Positions 34,901 to 46,900 of a stretch of DNA of 64,000 nt are shown here, in pieces. The DNA is from Trichobilharzia regenti (lineage: Eukaryota; Platyhelminthes; Trematoda; Strigeidida; Schistosomatidae), in assembly GCA_944472135.2 (NCBI GenBank), contig OX235265.1, forward strand, positions 40,707,459 to 40,771,458, read 5' to 3'. Under the pieces are notes generated by a model. That model was not told the origin of the DNA, did no database searches, and saw only the letters and a list, made by a program, of their open reading frames with translations. Both the position numbers and the translations under genes were made by a program. Positions within the stretch are counted from its first letter, which is position 1. Every line of letters begins with the position of its first letter.

Positions 34901-37900
34901 GGAGAGAAAACTCTCTCAGCGTAGAACTCTATATGATTTGCAGCAATTATCATACTTCATAAAAGCATACAGGCACTGGTACAAAAGGAGACGCAAATAA
35001 ACTATAATAAATGGGAATGTATAAGAAGAAGAATATTTATATGGAGAAGCATTAGGATTTAGTGGGTCTAAGATCACAAAGAGGAAGTGCATCTGTTCCA
35101 TGTACAACCATTTTTTATTAGCGTCTCAAAGATCTCAACTAGGCAGTCTACACCTCCACATGTAACTCAAACCAACAGTCAATGACTTCATCAGTCGGTT
35201 CCATGCTTTGATTTGACCAATCCAAACTCTTCCAACTTAATCCTATGTCGACTTACACTGCTTGATGAGGAAGCCGATGGCTTGGCGCGCATAACATGTA
35301 TCCTAGCCATCTCAGTTGATGAAGCCTCACAACCTAATCGCTTCGTTTGTTTACCTTACCTAACGCTACACCTAACCTCGGTTAACCCAGACAATACTTC
35401 ATCACTGTCGTCCTTAAGCGCCTTGAGAGTCCTGTCATCAAGTTTTGCTGCTTCGCCAAGTTGGAGGATCGATGTGTACACCCCCTTGCTGATAGATGTT
35501 AGATGCTAGGCAAACTTAGTGTGGCTGTAGGGTAGTTGAAACACCATCCTTCACTTACCACTAATTTTTTACAGCCCTAGTTAGTCAGCTTACGCTTATA
35601 AGTTTTTGTCCTTGTCATAATTTATGCTCACATTTCTATAAGTGGTTTTAACCACAAAATCTCTCAATTATATCATGAGTATTATCAAGTCAAAACATTA
35701 AGTTACTCCCATTGGATGTCTCACTTTTTTCGTCTCTTCAATTTTTTTTAGTTCACAACTAACTGTGATGCTGACGCTCGTATGAGCTTAGAGGCTATAA
35801 CCGATATAAAGTCGGGTGATGAGATTTTCATCTACTATGGGACAAACTTTTTCGATACAAATAATGCAGCTTGCGAGTGTTTTACATGTGAATTATTAGG
35901 TCGTGGATATTTCAGCAAATTTAACCAAAGTGTGGATATGACAAATCCTACTAATGAATTATCATCTCCAACTACTATCTCTGACCAGAGAACTCATCCA
36001 AAAAATATTGTACCAGCATTTCATAATACTCTTAACATTTCTACTGATCATAATCAAATTCTGCGTGATAGAATAAATTCAGTACCAAGTAAGTGAATCA
36101 TTTCTTAATGCAGATTTATTGAAAAGTCTTTTTTATATGCCTATTGAATTTTTATTAAAGTCTACACAATGCAGGGAACAGGTGTGCTGAAATAAATCTC
36201 AATAAATAACCTTAATTTTGTCATTTTTGGACATTCATTTATTAATCTGTTCACACCTTTATTAATCCTTATGTTTATTACCATTCTTAGCATACGAATA
36301 GTGATGCATCTCTTTGCATGGAATCCATAAAGTGAGTGCTAATGTGTCGGTGGTATAGTGGTTAGGACGCTCGCCGAACATGCACATGGTCCGGGGTTCG
36401 GTCCCCGGCCACAGACGCACTCCTTCACCCCGCTGAGCCAAAAATAATGCTGGTAAAGAGGAAAGGTTGGGCATGAGGCTAGCAACCCCATCCTGTAAAA
36501 TTAAACACTGCTGCAGAAAGTCCAAGCCACTAGCTTGAAGCCCTGTGTTCCACTGGGAACGTGAAGAAAAAATGTTACTCCCAAACATTCTGTGTCTTAA
36601 GATAGCACTTCGCACTTTCTCAGTTTTAAGCGATTGATGCGGTGCACTAAACAAACTGACTATTTATAAGACTTTTTCTATCTTCCTTACCACGAGATGT
36701 CTGTTTGAAAATTTTTAGATCGGTCAATTCTTGTGATTCTTTTGACTGGATTATTCAGTTACATCAAAATGTAGTAGACAGTTGAATTGCTTTGATGTTT
36801 GTAGAGAGAATCCTGTTTTTGGTGTTTATGAGTGATAAAATAAATCTACTAAGACATGTTGAAACATTTCACTGTCGTGAAGCTGTTCATATTTACTATG
36901 AATGAGCTCATCCCGGTATAACTTTTCCCCTAAATGGTTTCAGAGTTATTTTGGTGCAGGGTGGAGGGTATATATTTTAGATACCTATAATAAAGTTAAT
37001 AGAAATTGTTCGAGTCCCTACTGTTCTGCAACTTCAAAATATACGGCAAATGTAAACAAGTGATGTCTTAAAATTACAAAGTGAATAAATAAACTTACAA
37101 AATCCATGTGCAATGTGACTTTTGGTTAATGAAGCTGTTAATGATGTTATTTATGTACTGTTTGAGAATGTTCCTCTTTATACTTTACTGGTTTCTGTCA
37201 GTATCATCATCCCCAACCACCCCTTGCACACCACAGTCTGGTACATGAAAAATCTCTCCTGTTTATCAGAGTTAACTAAGGTAATATACAAGCTACAGGT
37301 AGCGAAGTTTATGTTGTCTAGTAAGATTGGATTTGGACAGACTGCATCAACCAATGAAATAACTAGTGGCGTAACAATGGATGAAAAATGAAGAAATTAT
37401 GCCAAAACGTTTTAGTTACTCATGAGTAGTATAACTAGTAACAGTGACTAATTCATAAGGGAATTATTCTACCGATTTTGTGTTCTCTGAGCTGGTTGAT
37501 GAAATTACGAAGCTTTCGATGTCCTCATATTTATTTTTCTCTATCAAAATCTGTTCATTTAGCTCTATGCTGAACCTTTAGTCTCTGCCTTGTCTAACTT
37601 TTCTTTGTTATCTACTTTATTTATACGTACATCGAAGCTGCAGAAACTTCCGTATCACAATGGTTTTTTTTAAGGTTATAACCCTATCGTGTCGCATGAG
37701 GAGTTTAGTTATCAGATTTATTGCGTTTCCCTTCACCTAGTTGTGTTCTTTTACCTGATGCATTATTCAATTAGAATTAAAGAGTAAACGAGTTAGAAGT
37801 AAAGCAATATATCAAGGTCATATGGACTCTCATCACGATTTGAACCAATAGTTCCAAAATAATCGGAAACCGAGTGAAAAGTACACATATCTAAAAATAG

Positions 37901-40900
37901 TTGTAAAATCTCAACGGAATTGAAATGAGTAATTCCAACATTTCGGCCGGCAAACTTGTCCAAACTTCTTCAAGGAAATTAATCGAAATTAAAATAACAG
38001 GTTTATATTTCACAACGACATATCTTTTTTGAAAAAAATTTGTCCAATCATATGAGTTATGAAACAGACATCAAAATATGAAATTGCATGAACTTTTGTA
38101 AAACACTGTAGACGGTGAGTAATTTTTCATCAGATTTCTAGTGATTACGTTCGACTAAAGTCCATGGTCGTAGATAACTGAATATGAAAATATGTGTGCA
38201 TATGAGGTATACGATGGTGTGTGTGCATGTGTGTATAGAGAAACAATTGTCAATCATTTATAAGACTATATATATATCTAGACCAAGTTCACTTTTAACG
38301 GTTTGAAAAAAATTTGGCCTTTGGGTTTATGATATTCATTATAATAACGGTTTTCTTGTATTTCCCAATGAACGAAAAACAAAACGATATTGTTTTTACT
38401 GACGGTTCGCTATTTAATGCTAATAGCTTTATCAAAGTATTATTAAACCGGAATTTACAAAATCTCTGAATATATATAACAAAGAGTTAGGGAGTGAGAA
38501 AATAGACTTAGGTCAAGTTAAAAGCACATATTGAAAGTCAAAATAGCAATGAAGATCACTAAACCAAATAACAAGGGTAATGGTACGTCTGTTATGATAT
38601 CAAAATAAAGTTTACTAACTTGATCATCGTTCGTCGGTCTGAGGTCGTTTTTCGTTGTCAAGTTGGTCAATTGGTAAAGACAACAAAATCAAGTGTAGAT
38701 TGTTGAATTTGATCAGTGTGTAAAGTTATAAAAGCAGTGTGTTTACATAGTGAATTTGCTTATCACATTTGTGTTGATTTTGTCACTTCATAGGGGAGGG
38801 AGGTGTTGTAACCAGGTCAGATTCGGTTTTAGTCCATCATTCCTATTCAGGCAATTTGGATTCCATTTGATATGAAGTGCTTCTGATATTAGACGTTCTT
38901 TGTGATTTCTGAAGTTTTTCTGGATTATTTCAATATTGTTAAAATCAATTTTGTGGCCTGATTCTATAGCATGTAGACCTATGCCTGATGATTTTTCAAG
39001 TTTTCCTAGTTCAACCGGATTTCTCGGTGGTCGAAGAGATGTTCTACGGTGTTCATTTCTTCCGATTTTGATTTCTCCATATGTTTGTCGGATGTATGTC
39101 GTATCACATTCCAAGCATTTTATTTTATAAATACAATTAGATAGAGAGATAGAAATATCAAACATTACTCAAACTCTCAAGCAAAACAACTACCCAAGGA
39201 ACTTCATCAACAAAACCAACACAGACATTAAGTATGGTCGAAAACGCATTACGAAAACATGGACATCAACAGTCGTCATTCCATACAGAGCAGAGACGTC
39301 AAACGATATCAGAAGAGTACTCAATCAGCTCGATATGAGTGTTTTCTTCAAAACATCAGACACACTTCAAAGCAACCTTGTCCACATAAAAGACCAAATC
39401 CCTAAAGATTCTCTATCTAATTGTATTTATAAAATAAAATGCTTGGAATGTGATACGACATACATCCGACAAACATATGGAGAAATCAAAATCAGAAGAA
39501 ATGAACACCGTAGAACATCTCTTCGACCACCGAGAAATCCGGTTGAACTAGGAAAACTTGAAAAATCATCAGGCATAGGTCTACATGCTATAGAATCAGG
39601 CCACAAAATTGATTTTAACAATATTGAAATAATCCAGAAAAACTTCAGAAATCACAAAGAACGTCTAATATCAGAAGCACTTCATATCAAATGGAATCCA
39701 AATTGCCTGAATAGGAATGATGGACTAAAACCGAATCTGACCTGGTTACAACACCTCCCTCCCCTATGAAGTGACAAAATCAACACAAATGTGATAAGCA
39801 AATTCACTATGTAAACACACTGCTTTTATAACTTTACACACTGATCAAATTCAACAATCTACACTTGATTTTGTTGTCTTTACCAATTGACCAACTTGAC
39901 AACGAAAAACGACCTCAGACCGACGAACGATGATCAAGTTAGTAAACTTTATTTTGATATCATAACAGACGTACCATTACCCTTGTTATTTGGTTTAGTG
40001 ATCTTCATTGCTATTTTGACTTTCAATATGTGCTTTTAACTTGACCTAAGTCTATTTTCTCACTCCCTAACTCTTTGTTATATATATTCAGAGATTTTGT
40101 AAATTCCGGTTTAATAATACTTTGATAAAGCTATTAGCATTAAATAGCGAACCGTCAGTAAAAACAATATCGTTTTGTTTTTCGTTCATTGGGAAATACA
40201 AGAAAACCGTTATTATAATGAACATTTATTAGACTCTCCATAAGATTATGTAGACAATCGGGAATTTAGATCGAGTATGATTGATTACTGGTACATATGC
40301 ATTTTTAATAATTAATCGGGACTTGTCACGCATCAGCTATCATCACACCTTCACTTCTATTCAAACTTTTGGGACTCACCCATATATGTAGGGCTACTGC
40401 AGTCAGTCTTTCTTTATTCGAACCAAAACCTTTCTGTAGAACTTTAATCCCATCAAAGTCGATCTTGTGTCTCGTTTCTATCGAGTGCAGTGCAATCGCC
40501 GATCTATTTCCTAGCTTTTTCAAGTCTGCATAGGTCTTTAGAACCACATTTAGACATTGTTTATGTTCCTTCCCTCTTATATTTACCTGTTTGGAAGTTT
40601 CTCCTACATATACAGCGTTACATTCCCCACAATTGATCTAGTGCACATATTTCTGTTGGTTGTCCTGATTTTCATCCCCAATCTTCACCAGTGATGAGCG
40701 TAAGATGTTAGTTGCGCGAAAATACACTCCTCTGTCATGATTGTTAAGGATTGGTTAATTCTCATCCGATGTTTTTTTGCGGTAAGGTATTATCACTGCG
40801 CTAACCCCGATTCTCAGCAACAGGCTTCAATTCATCCATATCTTCACATTTTAAATATCTTCTTATAAAGGTCTTGGCATTATTATTTGATTGAAGAGTG

Positions 40901-43900
40901 TATTGAACCAATTTAAATTGCCTACTGACCTCTTCCTCTCCAGTAACTAGATGTTTGGCCACAGTTACTTTGGTGGTAAACGGATGTGCTGAAAAGTAGT
41001 CTAGGTATCTGTGTGAATTTGTCGGCTTTCTGAAAATGTGTAAGTTGATTATCTGGTTGTCCTTTTATTAATTAGTCCAGGAAAGCCAAATCATTTTTTT
41101 AGGATTCAACCTCTTTGGAAAACTCGATGGTTTCTAAAATATTGTTTATTAAATGAAAAAGTTCATTCAAAGTACTGTGTCTGACTATAACGAAAGTATC
41201 CTCCAAGTATCTTAACCACATTTTTGGAGCACTAGCGCATCGCATAATTGTATTTGTTTCTAATGAGTGCACAAACAGATTGGCGACTGGCGGAGACACT
41301 GGTGATACTATACCAATGCCTTCTGTTTGACGGTAGAGAACCCCTCTAAATGTTAGTAACATGGGGCGTAGACGCAGTTCCAATGCCTTTGTAATTTCAT
41401 CTAGATTTAAAGAACAACGACTACTGAATTCGTTGTCAGAACGAAGCTAACTATAAATAATACTTAAAGAACCTTCAATGGGAACATTTGTGAATAATAA
41501 ATAAACATCGAAACTTGCCATTACTTCGTCTTCTTCAATATAAGTCGTGTTGATTTTTCTCTTAAATTAATATGAATTCTCTACTCCATGTTCCACTTTC
41601 ATTTCATTTGGAGTCAGTATTCGTTAAATGTATTCGGAGAGTTTGTAGGTAGGGAAATCAGTAAAATCCACAACTACCCGTAATGGAACTTCTGGTTTGT
41701 GCATTTTTGGTAATCCATAAAATCTGCAGGGGGCTGGAACATTTTGGAACCAGAGTAAACCCAAGTGATACACCGAGTTTCTCTTTTATGGACTGTAACA
41801 TTTTGCTTGTTTCAGCCTTCAATTTATTCAGTGTCACCCTAGACTTTGTCATATTCACTTTTTCATAGGGTCCGATATTAAGTTGACCAATAGCTTTCTT
41901 TTCATAATATACAGAGTTCATAACAGCCGTGGTATTGCCCTTATCTGCTGTTGTAACGAAAATCGATTTATCTTTCTGCAGTTGTAATACCGCTTGTTCG
42001 TTTTTGTTTATATTCGCGTATTTGACTTCTGATTTAGTAGTATAGCTGTAATTTTGTGTCTTATGACATTCGCCTCTTCAGCTGTCACACACTTTAGTGA
42101 CGGTTCGATCGCTGGAACTATTTCGACGGCCGATAAACGTCTTTTGTTTAAATTAAAATTAAGTCCTTTTTTAAAAAGGGATAGCTCACAACCAGATAAA
42201 TTTCTATCAGAGAGATTAGCCACCACTTTTTTCGTATTTAGAATGTTACGATTAGATTTATTTTCAAATTTTTTTCTGGTGTTTAGGACTACAGTTTAGT
42301 TGAAATATCCTGTCGAACCTTTTGATTTGTCTTCTTTTTGAGTTTTGAAGATAAAAGTTCGGACTAGTTTGCCGAACGAATCTTTGGGATTACTCACTTC
42401 AATTCCGTTGAGATTTTACAAATATAATTTTTACATATGGATTTATGAAAAGCTTTTTTATTTGATTGTGATGAAGGATTTGTCATCTTTTTAACAAGTA
42501 TTTAAAATTTATTGAGATAAAATATTTTCAACCAGTTGTCACAGTATTTGACTTTATTTTGATTGATGTAGTTTAGGTAATGATATATAGTAGTGTTCAT
42601 AAAGTGTGAGACCGGACATACATTTCAATTCAACTTCACTTGAAACCTTTTATGTGATTGTGGAAATCTTAAGGTAGTTGTAAAACGAAGTCGTCAGTAT
42701 TTCATCCTCTTTGTATTATTTTCTGTCTTTGTCTAAAATTTGAATAGATAATTCTCACTTTGTCAAGTGGATTGGTTCTCAAGTCACTAAGTCTATATCA
42801 TTGGATTTCTTCCTGAAGAAGGGATCTTCAACTGGTTTGGCTTGTAAAGCATTGCCTAATGCATATTCCTTACGGCATACCGGCTATCGTTTAAATCGTG
42901 TTAAAGCTCGACTTATTGCTGCAACCATAGCTTCCGTAAACAAATCACGTTATTCGATTAGTCATGAGAACAGGACTCCGAGGATTATTTCCCCTTATAA
43001 AAAGTGCATGTTAAGAAAAACTATTAAGAAAAGCGTTTCATCTTGCCTACAGAATGAATCAAATTTGCATTCATGTGACAGTGAGCGAAGAAAGCTAAGC
43101 AATGCATTATCATCTGTCGTAAAAAGACGAAGACAATTATTACGGAATAGTCATATATCTGAACAACGAAGTTTTACTCCCAAGAGTACTGTTAAAGTCC
43201 CTGTTTCCAATGACACAACAGTTTGTGACAGAATAGCATGGCAAGAATCAGATGGAACTAGCAGTGGATTAGGATACAGTGTTCATAATGATTGCAGTAG
43301 TGCTTCAAATAGCCCATTACCACCTTTATTGGATCGTATGCCATCAACTTCACCAAATAATTCCTTCAGTGATTCAACTGTTACACCTGCTCTTGGATCA
43401 CCCTATTATTGTGATTCAGTAACTCAAATGTCCAGTAATGATAATGATGACAATATGGATAATGATAGTAATGCAAATAATGATGATAACGACGCAGGTA
43501 CTACTGTTACACCTGATCTTGGATCACCGTATTATACCGATTCAGTAAGCCAAATGTACAGTGATGATGACGATATGGATAGCAATAGTAATGATATTAA
43601 TGATGATGATAATAATATTTATAATAATGCCAATGACGATAATATTAACAAAAGATGTACAACTGTTACACCTCATCTTGTATCACCCTATTGTATTGAT
43701 CCAATAATCCAAATGTGCAGCAACGATAATGATGATGATGATGATGCTGATATGGATAATAACAATAATAATAACAGCAATGATAGTAGCGGAAATAATG
43801 ACGATAGTCGCAGTGATACTGATGATGAAAGTGATACTACTGTTACTCCTGCTCTTGGATCACCCTATTATTGTGATTCAGTAACTCAAATGTGCAGTAT

Positions 43901-46900
43901 CGATAATGATGACGATATTGATGATAGCAATAATAATAACAATAATACTAACAATGATCCTAATAAGATGAAAAGAGATACGACCATTACACCTGATCTT
44001 GGATTACCCTATTATATTGATCCAGTAATCCAAATGTATAGTAATTATAATGATGGAGATATGGATAATTATAGTAATGCTAACAATTCTAATGACAATA
44101 ATGAAAATAATAACGAAAGAAATACAACCGTTACACTGGATCTTGTATCACCCTATTATATTGATCCAGTAATCCAAATATACAGTAATCGTAATGACGA
44201 TGACATGGATAATTATAGCAATGATAATAATAATTATAATGATAGTGACCATAGTAATAATAATAATAACAAAATAGATACGGCTATTCCACCTGTTCGT
44301 GTATCACCCCGTTATATTAATCCAGTAACCCAAATGCACACTCATGAGGAGGATGATGATGACGGTGATGGTGACGGTGACGAGGATAACAGCGATAACA
44401 GTACTAGTAGTGATAGTGATTATAATGACAGTGATAATAACAAAACTGAAACGTCTGTTACACCTGATCTTGGATCACCCTATTATATTGATTCAGTAAC
44501 ACAAATGTGTGGTATTGATAATGATGATGATGATGATGACGATATTGATGATAATAATAATAATATTAATAATAATAAAGACTGTAACGATGAACATAGC
44601 AAGAGGGACATGTCAGTTACACCTTATCTCGGATCAGTCTATTGTACTAATTCAGTAATCCAAATGAACAGTAATCATAACGATGACAACAACGGTAATA
44701 ATAATAACAGTAATGAAACTGTTACGACTGTTACACATGATCTTCGATCGCCCTATTGCATTCACTCAGTAACCCAAATGTGCAATTCTGGTAACAACGA
44801 TATGGATAATAATAGGAAAGACAATGGTAATTGTAATGATAACAGAAGAGATCCAACTGTTACAGTGGTGCATAGATCACCATATTATATTGATTCAGTA
44901 ACTCAAATGTGCAGTATTGATACTAGTGACGATAGTGAAAATAGTAATAATAATAATAGTGGTAATGGTAATAATGGCAGCAAGGGAACTGTTACCCCCA
45001 ATCTCGAAGCAGCTTACTATATTCATCCAATAACTCAAATGTACACAAATGATAACGATGATGATATTGATAATAAGAATCATAATAATATTGATAATGA
45101 CGACAATAATGTTAATGAGCATAATAAGAAAACTGTTACGCCTGATCTTGGATCGTCCGATTGTATTCATCTACTGACTCAAATGTGTAGTATTGACATT
45201 AATGACGATAATAATGATAATGATGCCGATATTGACAATAACAGCAATGAGAACAGTAAGAAAAGTGTTACGCCTGATCGTGGATCGGCTCACTCTATTC
45301 ATCCAGTAACGCGAATGTACACAAGTGATGATAATGACAGCGATATTGCTATCAATAATAATACTAGTCCAATTAGTAGTCACAATGATGACAGTAATGT
45401 TATTAAAAACAGTAAGGAAACTGTTACATCTGATCTCGGATCACCCAATTATATTCATCCAGTAACACAAATGTTCTGTAATGATAATGATAGCAATATT
45501 GGCAATGACAACAGTAAGAAAACTGTTACATTAGATCATGGATCTCCGGGTTTTACTTCTCCGTTAACTGAAATGTACAGTAATAATAATAGCAACAATA
45601 ATGTTGATGAGCATAATAAGAAAACTGTTACGCCTGATCTTGGATCGTCCGATTGTATTCATCTATTAACCCAAATGTGCAGTATTGATATTAATGACGT
45701 TAATGATGCCAATATTGACAATAACAGCAATAGGAACAGTAAGAAAAGTGTTACGCCTGATCGTGGATCGACTCACTCTGTTCACCCAGTAACCCAAACG
45801 TACAAAAACGATAATGATGACGATAGTGACAATAATGGCAATGACAACAGTAAGAAAACTGTGACACCCCGCCATGGATCACCGGATCGTATTCCTCCAC
45901 TAACTGAAATGTTCAGTATTGATGATAGTGGTGACGAAATCGACAATAATTACAATGACAGCAGTAAGGAAAATGTGACACCCCACCACGGATCACCGGA
46001 TCGTATTCCTCCACTAACTGAAATGTTCAGTATTGATGACGATGCTGATAACAGTGTTAATGATAACAGTAAGAAGACTGTTACGCCTGATCCTGGATCA
46101 TCTTATTATATTCATCCAGTAACCCAAATGTGCAATTCCGATCATGATGATATGAATAATTATAATAATGATAATAACAGCTGTAATGACAACAATCGTA
46201 GTGATAAGGATAACAAAAGCGAAGTTACCGTTACACTGGGACATAGATCACCATTTTGTATTGATCCAGTAACCCGGATATTCAGTAATGATATTGGTGA
46301 CAATAATAGCTATGATAACAGTAAGAAAACTGTTACACCCGATCTTGGATCACCTTATCGCATGAATCGAACAGCCCAAATGTCCTGCATTTATAATGAC
46401 GACAACAACAACAATAATAATGATATTATTAACAACAGAGGCACGACTGTTACACCTGAGCATAAATCCCCCTGTAACATTAATTCAGTTACTCAAAAGT
46501 GTATTGATAATATTGACGATGATATGGATAACAATACTAATGATAAGAAAATTTGTATTTATAAAGATCTTAATGCTGATAATGACAAAAATGCTAACAA
46601 TAATTCTAATGATATTAGTATTAAGAAAGATGATAATGATATTTATAATGATAATAACTTTATTCATGAAAACAATGGCAATTGTAATAATGACAAAAAT
46701 GATAATATATGCGACAATGATAGTGAAATCAGTATGAACAACAACGCTGTATTATTGTCAAGATCATCTGAAATGTGTAACCAACTTTCTACTGACAAGT
46801 TAATGAGTTCAATTGTTACTCTATCGCAAGCCAAAGGTACGTTCAATATACTTTTTAGTTTTTATAATGTTCTTTTTCGGCCTTCCGTTTAAATGTGTCG

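Larger units (their letters stand above)
29477..35751 (+). other. Intron 4 (6.3 kb)
   Basis: GTAAGT donor; acceptor is a pyrimidine-rich TTCAATTTTTTTTAG ending at 35751. It is filled by a Penelope-like element and two RTE relics, listed separately. Confidence 0.85.
38335..40222. repeat. Palindrome: two 813-bp arms around a 262-bp spacer
   Basis: 38335-39147 is the reverse complement of 39410-40222. Both arms are the same length, so no indel separates them, and over the parts I compared I found a single base change (GGAAGAAATG against AGAAGAAATG in the coding part). Each arm holds the last 120 codons of a Penelope-like GIY-YIG protein followed by its 3' terminal sequence. The spacer (39148-39409) holds more of the upstream linker of the right-hand copy. 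Confidence 0.92.
37884..42437 (-). mobile_element. Penelope-like element with inverted terminal repeats, palindrome inside
   Basis: Arms at 37884-37962 and 42361-42437 are reverse complements (for example GTAAAATCTCAACGGAATTG). The minus strand from 42226 to 40326 carries Penelope coding in order: an N-terminal [20 protein letters not shown] and [14 protein letters not shown] block, a second block, reverse transcriptase, and a GIY-YIG C-terminal end. All of it is broken by stops and frameshifts. The 813-bp-arm palindrome (38335-40222) lies between the coding and the left arm. Confidence 0.65.
36089..42747 (+). other. Intron 5 (6.7 kb)
   Basis: GTAAGT donor, and an acceptor AAAATTTGAATAG ending at 42747 after TTATTTTCTGTCTTTGTC. 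It carries a SINE, a Penelope-like element and a large palindrome. Confidence 0.8.

Noticed and set aside
44895..46846. Several minus-strand frames rich in Ile/Asn antisense to exon 6
   Set aside because: They are the complement of the AAT/GAT-rich coding repeats, which avoids stops on the other strand. They have no independent support.
46837..46892. Exon 6 reading on to the stop at 46890-46892
   Set aside because: The GTACGT donor at 46837 matches exon 7 in phase, and exon 7 carries conserved Suv4-20 C-terminal motifs. Readthrough would lose them.
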